Assembly: GCF_016808335.1 (NCBI RefSeq)
Contig: NC_053149.1
Location: forward strand, 20,122,733 to 20,186,732
Direction of reading: 5' to 3'
DNA from: Panicum virgatum
Lineage: Eukaryota > Streptophyta > Magnoliopsida > Poales > Poaceae
DNA length: 64,000 nucleotides
Position 1 is the first letter of the stretch. The number at the start of each line of letters is the position of its first letter. Of this stretch, positions 9,700 to 21,158 are shown piece by piece. The position numbers were made by a program, and so were the translations under genes. The notes beneath the pieces are model-generated. The model ran no database searches. It was not told the DNA's origin and saw nothing but the letters and a program-made list of their open reading frames with translations.

Positions 9700-11364
9700 T
9701 ACACATCGCCACAGACAGAGTAGATCTCGACGCCGCCACCTCCCCGTGCACCACATCCCCGTGCGCGCCGCCGTCGCCGCCACCTCCCCCACGCGTGCCG
9801 CCACCGCCACCAGGTACGTGTTATATCTTGATTTTAATTTCATTCTTTCCATTTATAAATGCAAAGTACACTTAGTTAGCGATTTATTAATTTAGTTAGT
9901 AATTTATATATTGATGCATAGATATTGATCCAGGTACGTGTTATATTGATGCATATAATTTAGTTAGTGATATAGTAAATTAAGTGAATGTGTGTTGCAT
10001 TTTCAATAAATAAACTTATGAAAGAAGTGTGGTGCATTTTAAATTAGTAAACTTAGCTAGAAAATTTATTGGTGCATAAATATTGATCCAGGTACGTGTT
10101 ATATTGATGCATACAAATTAGTTAGTGATTTATATATTGATGCATATATATAATTTAGTTAGTGATTTAGTAAATTAAGTGAATGTGTGTTGCATTTTCA
10201 ATAAATAAACTTATGAAAGAAGAGTGGTGCATTTTAAATTAGTAAACTTAGTTAGTAAATTTATTTTCAATAAATAAAATTATGAAAGAAGAGTGAATGT
10301 ATATATTGGTGCATTTTAAATAAATACACATGTTTCAGCAGCGTATCGATATGTCAAGTGGTGGATTTGGTCACGGTATGCCGCATCAGGATTACGACCC
10401 GCCCCAGACTCATAATCCTGGCATCACTTTCAGCAGAGTCAACAGGACTAGACCAAGGCGATGTTCTCAACAGAACAATCCAGCTCCAAGCATAGTAAGA
10501 ATCATTTTTTGTCTATGATCCACAATATTTGATCTCAGTAATAAAAATAATTATTAATGTTTATTTACATTGCCTCTAATGCAGCGTATCGATATGTTTA
10601 AATGGCTTACTGAGGTTCTACAACACCTAGGTGGTTCACCTCTTCAGGTGGTGACCACAGAACGCCAACAATTCAAGAAATTGACAATCTCTTTCGAGAT
10701 ACCATCAAGACGAGATGTAGGTACCATGATTCAAATAGTGGCAGTGGGAAAGAATCACCAGTTCAGATGACTTATGAAAGAAGAGCCATAGAAGACTGCC
10801 TTTTGAAACTTCAGAATTATGGTTATCTGACTCCAGATTTGTCATGGTTCAAAATCAAAACACTTCAATAGAATCAACAAGATATTGTTACTCTCTGCGA
10901 GACTCTTTCATGAGAAAAATCTATATGACATAGTAAGTGAATTTTGTTAATTTCACAATTTTTGTTAATTTCAAGAATTATGATAGTTTCTTTGATTGCG
11001 CAAAGCAGTTAATGATATTTGCATTCCATCTCCATTGCAGAATATATTTGGTAACACCTTTACGACAATGAGCTTAGAAGAAATTTTATGTCAAGTCGTG
11101 GAGCAGTTGGTTTATTATTCGACTGAGTACGGACCAGTATATACAAGGGAAGATCTCTACCAGAGTTCTTATAAATTTCGAACTATGCCAGATCCTACCG
11201 CAGAACCAATGTTCACCATCTACAGCAATGCACTTCCTCGTAGAAGCGAAGCAAAGGACAGTTGTCTTATCCGTGCATTGATTTTCATTGACGATGCCCT
11301 GGGGTACAAGATTGGTGATATTAACTATATTCAGTACCTATTGCTTCGGAATAATAGTTCTTAG
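9700..11364 (+). pseudogene. Unidentified multi-exon gene inside the CACTA, probably decayed
   Basis: The proposed leader exon ends at 9813 (CAG|GTACGTG). Coding exons start near 10339 (ATG at 10351, MSSGGFGHGM) to 10494, then from 10585 to about 10934, then from about 11041 to the stop at 11362-11364. Splice sites are canonical. In the middle exon the likely frame (QEIDNLFRDTIKTR, then YERRAIEDCLLKLQNYG and LTPDLSWFK) is reached only by a frameshift and is broken by a stop near 10871, so this copy looks non-functional. The last exon encodes about 100 residues, including MSLEEILCQVVEQLVYYSTE. I do not recognise the family. It could be an accessory transposon protein or a captured host gene. 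It ends tail-to-tail with the TNP2-like gene. Confidence 0.45.
9924..10262 (+). repeat. Direct tandem duplication, about 158-bp unit, in first intron
   Basis: The block starting 'attgatccaggtacgtgtt' at 9924 recurs at 10082. The following stretch ('ttgcattttcaataaataaa', then 'gtggtgcattttaaattag') is also repeated. Each unit starts with a copy of the splice-donor-like CAGGTACGTG that ends the leader exon (9811), so the unit appears to have spread from the exon-intron junction. Confidence 0.8.
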
Positions 11365-11709
11365 ATCATGTAGTAGGCATGCAATTGAACTTTTGCAATA
11401 TGTATTCGCCATGAATTTTCATGCATCTATTCTGTCGCTAGGTAATGGAGGCTATGAATTTGTTAAGTCTACTATCTCTAAGTGTGACTTTTTGACATTG
11501 TACTATATATTGCACGTGTGGCTGTGAACTTAAGTTTACAAATTGATATTTTCCTTGTTCTAGGTTGTATTAAATTTGAAAAAATAATGAAACTCTTTCA
11601 AAAAACACGGAAATAAATACATCAACAAATAGTTCATTAATAGGTTTGATATTCAGAATACAACAAAAAAATACGATTACATGCAATCTGATTTGAAATA
11701 ACTACTAAT
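11365..11709. other. Convergent intergenic spacer between the two CACTA genes
   Basis: AT-rich, with no gene. It holds the presumed 3' ends of the plus-strand gene and of the minus-strand TNP2-like gene. Confidence 0.5.
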
Positions 11710-14700
11710 TTAACCGGTTACGATTCTCGATTCGCCATCCTTGCGTGCCCATGGCTTGTCATCTTTTCTTAAGTTTGCTTCTATAATCTTCATCTTTTGG
11801 GGTAGGTTTGTGAAGAGGTTCATTTCATTGTACTGATTATAATCTTCCACATCGTTGATACCATCAACCCCTATGATATCTTGTTTTCCTGGGACAACAA
11901 CATGCTTTCCTTTTTTTGCGGGGTCAGCTACATACAGAATCTGTGCGACCTGTGAAGCAAGTATCCATGGGTCATCTTTGTAACCAACAGTATTGAGGTC
12001 AACAATCGTGAGTCCATAGCCATCCACCTCAACACCTCTAGGGTGTTTGACCCAACGACACCGAAAAACCGGAATTTGTATATTGTAACCATAATGCACT
12101 TCCCATATATCATCTATGACGCTATAGTAAGTTATACTTTGGTCTGTTCTCTCGTCCAAGGCTTCAATGCAGACACAACTGTTCTGGGATACAGTTTTCT
12201 TGTCCTTTGCGGCAGTATAAAATAAATATCCATTAATATCGTACCCTTGCCACGGTGTGACCTGGCTTGATGGGCCTGCTGCTAATCTTTTAATCGTTTG
12301 TTCTTCCATGGTCTCCCCATCTGGTAGATCCAGGTCCTTCAACCATGCAGTCAATCGATGCTTGTGCTCTCTCATGATCCAATCATCCGAGCGGCCATTA
12401 GATTCGGCACAAATTATGCTCAAGTGTTCATTGAGTAAAGGTGTCATTATCGCGAGATGCTGCAAGATGCTATAATGTGCTTGTTGCACTCCTTTAAAAT
12501 CCTTGTCAATAAATATTTTCCTACCAACTGTCCCAACCCCTTCCAACCTCCCAAAAAAGCGTGGAACGAGCAAACCAATGGATACTTCATCATTTAGGTA
12601 ACCAAGACAACACTCGATTACTTCCTCAGTACTGTATCCATCGATCATGGAACCCTCAGGGTAAGCATGATTTAGTACGTAGCAGTTTAGAATGGACATA
12701 AAACGCTCGTACGTCCACATTTCGTGAGCGTAAAGTGGGCCAAGTGCACGTATCTGGTCTACCATGTGAATCATTAAGTGCTCCGTTATATCAAAAAAAC
12801 TAAAAGGGAAACACATCTCGAGTTGTGCCATAGTCTCCCCAATAAATTCTTGGAGATCATTCAATTCATCTTCATTGATCACCTTTTGAGAAATTTTGTT
12901 GAAGAAATAACACAGCCGAGTGATTACCATCTTCACGAAAACTGGCTTGATCGCTCTTATTGCAATAGGGAGGAACACCGTCAGCAAAACATGACAATTG
13001 TGACAGTTATAGCCGCATAGCGATAGATCTTTCATGGAGACTAGTTTCTTTATGTTGGATGAAAAACGACTTGGGACTCTGACCCCCCATAAGCTCTCGC
13101 ACATTGCCTTCTTCTCATCATGTGTCATGTTGTAGGAAGCCGGAGAAAGTTCATATCTTCCATTTCCTTTTTCTATAGGGTGAAGATCCTCCCTTATCTT
13201 CATGGCTACTAGATCTTGACGTGACATTAAGGTATCCTTTGTCTTTGCTGATGTCTCCAGAAGGAGTCCAATCGTGTTACCAAACACATTCTTCTTCAGG
13301 TGCATACCATCGATTACATGGCGGACTTCAAGATCACCCCAATATGGCAAGTACTTGTAGAAGATGGACTGTTTCTTGAATGGTGGTGTCTTATCTCTAT
13401 TTTTCTTCTTTCCATCTTTTGTCACCTTCCCATAGCTAACCTGGATGGTCCTCACCATTTTGAAAATATAGTGTCTGTCTCTTTTTACTGGAGCAGAATG
13501 TAATTCAGTCTTGCCATCAAAAAAGGTGTAGAATTTCTTACTTCGGTATCGATGTCCTTCCACCAAGAACCGTCTGTGGCCAAGGTAAACTAACTTTCTT
13601 GAACCTTCCAGGAAAGATGATACGGTCTTATCCACGCAGACCGTGCATCCCGTCCTATCTTTGACTTGTCCCGAAAGGACAAATAGAGCCTGGTAATCAT
13701 GGATGGTAGTGAAGATAATAGCTCTTAGATTAAAGGTATGTCGTGTGAAGCCGTCAAACATATCGATACCCTCCTTCCATAGAGTTTCCATCTCTTGCAT
13801 CAGAGGCTCAAGGAAAACATCAATATCGATGCCAGGATGCTTGGATCCTTGTATAAGGATGGACAACAGAAGATATTTCCTCTTCTGGCACAACCATGTA
13901 GGCAGATTGTACATCGTCAAGATCACCGGCCAAGTGCTGTGAGTGCTAGTCCTGTCACCAAATGGATTCATTCCGTCCGTACTCAACGCAAACCTAATAT
14001 TCCTTGGGTCCTTTCCAAATTCCAGGTAATACTGCTCATCAAATTTCTTCCACTGCCGAGCATCAGCTGGATGTCGAAGCTTTCCATCACTCTTCTTGCA
14101 CTTATCTGAATCCCACCAGCGCATCAGCTCAGCATCCTTTGGGTTGGAGAAGAAACATCTTAGGTGGTCGGCAACCGGGAGGTACCACATAACCATCGCC
14201 GGAATTCGCCTCTACTTCTCAGAGATGCCTAAAGTAGTATCTGGTGCCTCTACAACACTATTCGCTGCACCCTTCCTCTTCCTTTTATTCCTATCTCCTG
14301 GATCTTGATTATCGCCGCCACAATAACCAGCATTGTTTTTGTACCTATTTGCAAAACATACAGGACATTTGTCCAAGTCTTTGAAAGCATCCCCATGATA
14401 CAAAATACAATGATTTGGGCATGCATGAAGTCTTTCCACACCCATTGTGAACGGGTTGACAAGCTTCTTTGCTCGATATGTGTTCACAGGCACTTTATTT
14501 GGCTTCGGAAGCAACCAGGCCAACATACCCAGGAGGCTTCGGAAACTACTGTCTGATCAGCTGTGCTTAGCCTTTAGGGTCAATAGCTCAAGTACAAAAC
14601 GAAGAATGGCCCAGTGTTTCGGACATCCTTTAGACCACTCATATATATTTTTCCTCTGCTGATTTTTTCACCGTCTCGAAGTTTTCTAACCCCTTAGCAC

Positions 14701-15178
14701 TACTAACCAACAGCTCCGCTTTAGTGTGACACAACAACTGGCTCAAAAAATCACCATCATCAAGTTCATCGCTATCATTATCATTGCCAAGATCGATGGG
14801 ACTTCCGTCGACACCATCAAAATGACCACCACCAACACCTTCATCCTCACAGACAGCATCATCAAAGGCATCAAACAATATATTAAACTCGGGCTCTTGC
14901 ATTATTTCATCGATTGAATTCTCTCTCTGCGGTTGTTCTTCTTCACTATGTTTATTCCAAATCATTTAGTTGTCTACAAAACCACTAATCAATACATGCG
15001 ATCTAATTATAGTTGTGTTGCTGAATACTCTCAGATTTTTGCAGGTTCTGCATGGGCAATGTATCATCTATGTCTTCTCAATTCTTGCATGGTTTTTTAC
15101 AGCTTGAATGAATTTATCTACTTCTCCACGGAAATATGCATCCGTCCTTCGTGCTTTGTACATCCAAGTTCTATCCAT
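11710..15178 (-). pseudogene. TNP2-like CACTA transposase (Transposase_21), disrupted
   Basis: The N-terminus at 15178 reads MDRTWMYKARRTDAYF, the start of the transposase-associated domain. An acidic segment follows (14965-14640), then a cysteine-bearing stretch (HACPNHCILYHGD, CPVCFANRY, near 14.35-14.45 kb). The long uninterrupted part, 828 codons at 14196-11710, covers the Transposase_21 core (STDGMNPFGD, then VILTMYNLPTW), a DUF4218-like region (HEMWTYERFM) and a DUF4216-like C-terminus. The product would cut the element at its TIRs. In-frame stops at 14966-14968, 14557-14559 and 14212-14214, frame changes near 14.64 kb and after codon 35 make this copy non-functional unless unusual splicing removes them. 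The core itself is intact. Confidence 0.9.
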
Positions 15179-15180
15179 CT

Positions 15181-15900
15181 CTAAACACCAACAATAGAAA
15201 AACAATATATGATTCAAACGAATTAAAACAAGCTCTTAAATAATTTGTAAAATATATGCCAAGTAAATCTACACGTGAGCGTAAATATTGGAAAAAGTCA
15301 ATTTACTATGTCATCTGATATAATAATAAATCTTTGAACAAGGATTAATCCTAGAGTTAAAGTCTTGCGTTTTCTGAAAGTATTTTGTTACTCTTTCGAA
15401 TTTCACATAATTTCAAACAAGAGAAATAATAATTCGTGTGAAAACATAGGATAGAAAAAATATCTTGTATGTGTATAAATATATGAGGAAAATCATATCA
15501 TTTTCTCTCTCCTCTATATTTTTGAAAATATATTCACATCTAAATGAGGCTAAAACTTAAAGATTGGGCCCAAATAATTACCTAATCATGTACTCCAACT
15601 AAAATAGCGTAAATTTATCAAAAAAGTTAAAGCAATTTGTGACTTAAATGTTAAATCCACCTAATTTAGATCTACATCTAGTTAGAGGAATGAGAGTACA
15701 ATTTGACCATTAAAATTAACCCAAAATTTTAGAAAAAAACATAGAATTAGGTGCTACTTACCTCCTAGAGCCTCCAACTTCATGGAAATCGAGTTTAAAA
15801 TCTCCCTCCTATTTATGATGCATGGAAAATTCGGACAATACCTCCCCCGAGAGAGCACTGTTCTGTCGGGAGGAGAAAAAAGTGGTGTGCCCAGATATTT
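15181..15900. other. AT-rich upstream region of TNP2-like gene
   Basis: No gene. This is the presumed promoter and leader of the minus-strand transposase, AT-rich, ending at the right subterminal repeats. Confidence 0.5.
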
Positions 15901-15911
15901 ATGGCGCTTTT

Positions 15912-16150
15912 CAGGGGCGGGTGGCATTATCAGCCGCCCCTAGAAATTGTTTTCCAGAGGCGGCTGATGCTACCAGCAGCCTCTGAAAATGGGGCGCATT
16001 TCCAGGGGCGGCTGATGGAACCGGCCGCCCTTGGAAATTGGATCTTTAGGGGCGGGTGACGGCACCACCTGCCCCTGAAAATGAGCCATGTTTTCAGGGG
16101 CGGGTGGTGCTGTCACCCGCCCCTGAAGATGCATTTCCAGGGGCGGGCGA
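15912..16150. repeat. CACTA right subterminal repeat cluster
   Basis: AGGGGCGG(G/C) cores near 15914, 16002, 16050, 16098 and 16139, with one variant (AGAGGCGG near 15956) and complementary GCCGCCCCT/CCCGCCCCT copies paired with them. Each pair could form a short hairpin of about 35-45 bases. Confidence 0.85.
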
Positions 16151-16252
16151 AATGCTACAGTACCCAGCTCATGTTGTAGAAGCGGGGTACATTTGCACCC
16201 GTCTCTAGAAAAAAATGGGGCGTCACTTGAAATCATTTCTGTAGTAGTGTTG

Positions 16253-17377
16253 GGGAAGACGAACACTACCTCTGCGACATCACATGTTCCACTCGCAAAC
16301 TGGAGCAAACGGGTCCATTAGAGAACCAGACCAAACCACCACCCTTTCTCCGCCTGTTCGGATGGGTTTAACCGTCTGGGCTTAAAGCTGCTACTAGAGC
16401 GCTAGCCAAACCAATCCAGCCCAGCCCCAGTCTCTCCCCCCAGCCGAACGGGGCACATAATTCTTTACATGGCAATTGAACGGAGGCACATGTTGCATAT
16501 CAGCACGTGTCATATCTATGAAAATGGATCCATAACAATTGCATGTAGCAAGTTTAACTAGGATATTGAGTCCTTAAAACTGCTTCCTTCTCTCCTTTTT
16601 AAAATCCTGCACCATGTCTCTAAATGGTCTTAGATGGAACTCAATTGTCGTGGATGATGTGGTGAACTGATTTGACAAGTGTTTAAAAAGATGGAGTATA
16701 ATTTGATGCACTGTCATTCATCGTGCTTTGGAGTTAAGAGTCTGTTTAGAGGAGTTAAAGTTGATTGTAAACTTTAGCACATATTCATCTTGCTCGACTG
16801 AGATGATTTGACTAGACTTAAACAGTTGCTGGCACTGTTTTCTATTGTCGCTACAACATTTTTAGGGGGCAAGCCACCGGCAGCGGCCATTTCGGGCTGA
16901 CTTTCCAGCCCAGCCGAAGAGACAGCTTAGCATTTATGTGCATGCTAAAATTTCTAAGTTTGGACTAAAGTTTAGCCCATTTGATTAGTTCTTCTATTTG
17001 GAGAAGCTAGTGCTAAAATTTATCATCATTACCCATTAACATTTGGATCAAATAGATCCTAAGTCTGTTTCTAGGCCCTAATTCCTCGATCATAACCAGC
17101 AGCAGTAGCGTGGGGGTCACAACTTTTGTGACACGCTGGCACCTCCATTTGAATAATCCTCGAACAACACCCGTGCCGCACTGCCTCTAGTTCGCTGTTT
17201 CCGGAAGCCTCCCGAGTCGCAACGCACGGCCCGAACCAAAATAATTTGAAATTTCAAACTGGCAAACACATGTAATCACATGAAAGTCACACACTGCCAG
17301 GTGGACCCCGCGTACAAGCGGCCCCGCGTGCCATCCAGACTGTAGCAGCATCCCTGGCGGCCCCCGAAACCGGAGGC
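16253..17377. other. Intergenic DNA with MITE-like fragments
   Basis: No gene. A short block at about 16350-16456 has weak inverted ends (TGTTCGGATGGG and the complement of CCCAGCCGAACG), resembling small hAT-type MITEs of grasses, but no target duplication was found. Repeated 'gctaaaatttnta/agtttagc' motifs at 16770-17010 suggest another degenerate MITE. Confidence 0.3.
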
Positions 17378-17385
17378 CTCGTTCC

Positions 17386-18069
17386 TAAGGATGGGAAACG
17401 GATAGCAGATATCCGAATTATCCGATATTCATATCCGTTTAAACATCAATATGGATATCTGTATCCATATTTGAATTTAATGTAGTAGTAAAGTGGATAC
17501 ATCCGAGTCCGATTTTCATTGATTTTCTCGTCTGATTCCAGATTCGTATTCGACAATATCCGACACTATCCGTATCCGTTTTCATTCAAAAACTATTTAA
17601 GAAATTATATTTATTTCTTACAACCCATATTATTATTTTTATAATCAAGATATAATATAAAATATTAAATTTACTTTTAAATATTTCTATTTTATCTCAA
17701 TATTACTTCTATATTTTTATTTATATATAATAAAATTATTTATATGTTTATTGCAATATATTTTTAGGTCTAATTTTATTTTATAAATTTAATTATTAAT
17801 GATAAATACATTATTTTTAACTAGATATCTTTATTATATTATTATATTTTAGTTGGTACATGTATAACGATTTTATAATCTAAAACTACTAATAAAGAAA
17901 ATAGCTAAAAGGTACCTCATATATCAAATCAATATCCGAATTCGAATCCGAATCCGAGACATCTATTTTGCATTCGTATCCGAGAATATCCGAATCCGTA
18001 TCCATATTCGATTTAAAATATGATAAAAAGTGCTATCTGAATCCGATTCCATGCGAATCCCCATCCTTA
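17386..18069. mobile_element. Non-autonomous hAT element with ATCCG-rich ends
   Basis: The inverted ends are TAAGGATGGGAA and the complement of CCCCATCCTTA. It is flanked by a perfect 8-bp duplication CTCGTTCC (17378-17385 and 18070-18077), as made by hAT transposases. About 200 bases at each end consist of imperfect (TATCCGAATCCG) repeats in inverted orientation. The centre is AT-rich and has no coding. It lies about 0.7 kb upstream of the YTH gene leader. Confidence 0.85.
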
Positions 18070-18077
18070 CTCGTTCC

Positions 18078-18779
18078 ATTATCTCGTAGCTGCCACGTTT
18101 CAACCCGCACGTCCCGCCGCGCAGCCCCGAGTGGGCCCGCAGGATGTCCCACACGTCAGTGGCTCCCTCGTCCGTCCTAAATTTCGGAGCCTTTTCGCCG
18201 AAGCCGGCAGGAAAAAAAGGGTAATTTTCAAAAGCATACTGTACGCTTAAACTTCGCGTTGAAGCAAAATAGTTGGCCACTGACAGCTGGGTCCAGCCTA
18301 GAGCGAGGCCCACACACGTCACTGATGGAAGCTATTCCTCACACTTCCGGGGCAAGGGACCTTTCAAGACTAGGCGTAAAAAAAAAGGACATTTCAAGAC
18401 AAAAAAGGAGAAAATAAAACTATAAATATTTCTGGCCTAAATAAAGTGACTTTTCCGCAGCAAAAAGCGGGTCCGTTTCCAACCAAGACCGCGTTAGCTG
18501 TCACGTGGGGTCAACCTAAAACTGGACCCACTGTCATTGGGGAGCCGATTTCTCCGTTCTTCCAGGCCACCTATTCCCACCCGGGAAAGGGAACCCTGCA
18601 GGTTTCCAACGGAGTCCTGGCCTGATCCGCGGCGGGTCCCACGTGTCACAGGCATCGACCCCGGCCAGTTCTGGAACCGCCTTATGTACCGGGGGCAGAA
18701 CCGTCCAACCGCAGAAGAGATCCCAAAATAAAAGCAAAACCAGGGTGAAGAAGGGGCGCGGGCCGAGAGAAAAGACTTG
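18078..18779 (+). promoter_or_regulatory. Upstream region of the YTH gene
   Basis: GC-rich in part, with no separate gene seen. No clear TATA box lies within 100 bases of the presumed leader. CT-rich and GC-rich promoters of this kind are common for constitutively expressed plant genes. A direct repeat of the 'ggaccttTCAAGAC' type lies at 18357-18400. Confidence 0.35.
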
Positions 18780-18954
18780 TATGTTTTTTTTTGGCCTCCC
18801 CCGTCCCCGACTCCGCTCCCATTTCCCGCTTTGTTTCCGCCTCGCCGCTCTCCCTCACAGCCTCGCCGCCGCCTCGCGCTCGGCCTGCGCGCGCTCTCTC
18901 TCTCTCCCAGGGTTAGGGTTTCCGCCGCCGGCGACCGGGATCGCGTCCTGATCG
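18780..18954 (+). other. Leader exon of the YTH gene with telo-box
   Basis: The exon ends at 18954 in a good donor (ATCG|GTGAGT). The CT-rich tract TCTCTCTCTCTCCC and the telo-box AGGGTTAGGGTTT (18909-18921) are typical of leaders of plant growth-related genes. The matching acceptor is AATTCCAG at 21101-21108, giving a leader intron of about 2.15 kb. Splicing keeps an open frame from an ATG at 18777 into the main coding region, so an extended N-terminus cannot be excluded if transcription starts far enough upstream. Confidence 0.6.
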
Positions 18955-19745
18955 GTGAGTACCTGCCACTCCCCTCGCCCTCTGCCCCTGTGTCCTCTTA
19001 CTGGTCGTGTTGCCCCTCGAGATGCCGTTTGCTGGCCCGGCCATGTTTGATGGTTGAGGAGGGGATCTCATGGTTTGGAGCAGGGCGCGACGTTTCGATG
19101 CACGCGGTGCGGGATCTCTGACGGTGTCGTGTCCATTGGTATTCGGATCTAGGGTTCAGACTCTGTTGCGGCGTATGGATAAGTGAATTGGAGATCTGCT
19201 GTTGAATTTGGTGTCCGCTTTAGGCCTTGTTGTGGACGATTCGGCATGAGGTGCCAATTTTTTCTTGGTTTGGGTTACTGGTCGTTCAAACGATGGTTGC
19301 GCTGCCAAATTCTATTCACGAACAGATCCTCCTAAATGTTACCAGCAGTATTTTCGTTGCTTTATTGATGACGCGTGGTATAATTTTGTACACAGAAATC
19401 TGCTAATGCTTCCAAACTCTAGATATTGAACGTTATTTAATACGGGTAGTTTCTTACGGTTAATACATGCTGTTATTAAAAAATGACACAATTTTGGCAT
19501 ATGCACCACCGTTCCATCATTCTATTTCTTGAAGGGAAGCATATCTCACGTAAGGAATTTTGACATTTGCACTATCATTCCATCTTTCTGAAAACCATAC
19601 TAGTAAAAGAATTTCAACCCACTCGCAGTTCCCTCAGCTGTTACTGTTAACATAGTGTTGTTTGTATATATTGCCATCGTTGAGCTTAAAAATATTTTGT
19701 CTTCACACCAGTAGAAGATTACTATTGGTTTGCACTTTCCACCTA

Positions 19746-20372
19746 TGTTACACGGATACTGGTACGGGTATCGGATACGATACGTATCAGATACGCGGAT
19801 ACACACTTTCCCAAAAAACACTGATATCGGGATACGGCTAGGATAATTAATAATTATATATAAATATCACATAGATATTTAGCAAGTGAGATTTTACTCT
19901 TGAGTAACTTCCCCTATACTCAAATGTGCAATATTTGTATGTCCATATAACATTACCTCTATAACTAGCATTCTCTAAAAGCACAACTGATTCCACAAGG
20001 GGTTCTTCAGTTGTTGCTCATCTAGTTCTACAGTTCTATTGAAGCAAGTTCATCATTTTGTATCATCTCTTACTACCAAAACAGCATTTGGGTGGGCTGA
20101 TTACTGCTTTGGGCTGTATCCCATCTGGCCCAAAAGTATCGGATACGCGTATCCAAGCAAATACGTATCCGTTTTTTTAGGATACGGCTAGAAACGTATC
20201 CGAGGCGTATCCGGGGCGTATCCGTATCCGATACGTATCGGATACGGATACGCCACCTCCTAGGAGTATCCGCATATCAGTGTTTTTTGGGACTCAGGAT
20301 ACGGATACGTATCCGCCGTATCCTAAAAAAACGGATATGAATACGCCACCTTCTAGGAGTATCCGCGTAACA
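19746..20372. mobile_element. Inverted-repeat element rich in GGATACG motifs, in YTH leader intron
   Basis: The ends are TGTTACACGGATAC and the complement of GTATCCGCGTAACA. Inside lies a second inverted pair, CCCAAAAAACACTGATATC (19812-19830) and its near complement at 20272-20290, so the block folds on itself. Much of both arms is built from GATACGTATC-type palindromes. No clean target duplication was found and no coding is seen. It resembles non-autonomous DNA transposons, but the class is uncertain. Confidence 0.55.
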
Positions 20373-20418
20373 GTGTTTCACATTGTTTGAGTACTGGAAA
20401 CATTGTCCTGAGTCCTAA

Positions 20419-20679
20419 GAGCATGTTCAATAATAGAGCCCGTTATTGTCTCTTAAATTTATAAGAGGCGCTTATAAAATAACTCAATACAATAGGTTGT
20501 CTCTTCCAATGGGCCCATGATCACTTTCTGTTTCTTTCTCTCTCCACTTTATTTACTCTCACTGCCTAGGAGCGTGTGAAGAGGCGGCTCTTGCATAAGA
20601 GCCTCTTCTCCAACTTTTTGTTTTCTCTCTCTGCCACATAAGTAAACAAAGGGCTTATAGCCCTTTGTTGTACTTGCTC
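20419..20679. mobile_element. Tourist-like (PIF/Harbinger) MITE in YTH leader intron
   Basis: The terminal inverted repeats are GAGCATGTTCAAT and the complement of GTACTTGCTC. It is flanked by the 3-bp duplication TAA (20416-20418 and 20680-20682), as typical for Tourist MITEs. It is 261 bases and non-coding. A hairpin 'aaagGGCTTATAGCCCttt' lies near its right end. Confidence 0.85.
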
Positions 20680-21158
20680 TAACATGTTTGTGACACGTGA
20701 ACATTATTCTTCTGCATCGTTTCACGTAGGAAACATCTATTATTGAAAGCATACTAATATGGCCTATACTTTCCATATGTAAACTTGATTTTATAAATAT
20801 GGCCGTGAAGTTGTATTCACTTTCTGTGGATAAATCTTCGGTAAACATGCAGTCCTATTGCTTGGTCTAACTTTTTTAGCAACAGCGACCTTGTTGTTGA
20901 TGACATATGTTTCCAAATATTCCATATATAACTAGCTGCATGTTCTTTAACATTTTTTCGGGTCGCATCTTTTTGTGGACTTCTCAATTCATGCACGTGC
21001 CACTTTGCCCTACCTATTGAGTAAAGACATAAAATGAGCTTATTTATTTTGTTTGCATTGATTGCATTGTTAAATTGTCAATAACATCCCTAACACTATG
21101 AATTCCAGCTGATTTGAACATTGGAGTTGAACAAGACACTTGTTCCAAAGTGAATTTC

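Larger units (their letters stand above)
2079..16249 (-). mobile_element. Large CACTA (En/Spm) DNA transposon, autonomous-type but decayed
   Basis: The terminal inverted repeats are CACTACTGCAGAAA at 2079 and the complement of TTTCTGTAGTAGTG ending at 16249. The 3-bp target duplication TTG lies at 2076-2078 and 16250-16252. Both ends carry clustered subterminal AGGGGCGG(G/C) repeats. Inside are two minus-strand transposase-type genes, a TNP2-like one at 11.7-15.2 kb and a TNPA-like/Ulp1 one at 2.9-8.1 kb, and one plus-strand gene at 9.7-11.4 kb. All show disruptions. The terminal sequences are well preserved, so mobilisation in trans would be possible in principle; that is inference. Confidence 0.95.

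Noticed and set aside
2076..16262. A larger target duplication (TTGGGGAAGAC) of the CACTA element
   Set aside because: The left copy is not adjacent to the TIR. The true duplication is TTG, and the longer match reflects a tandem repeat already present at the site.
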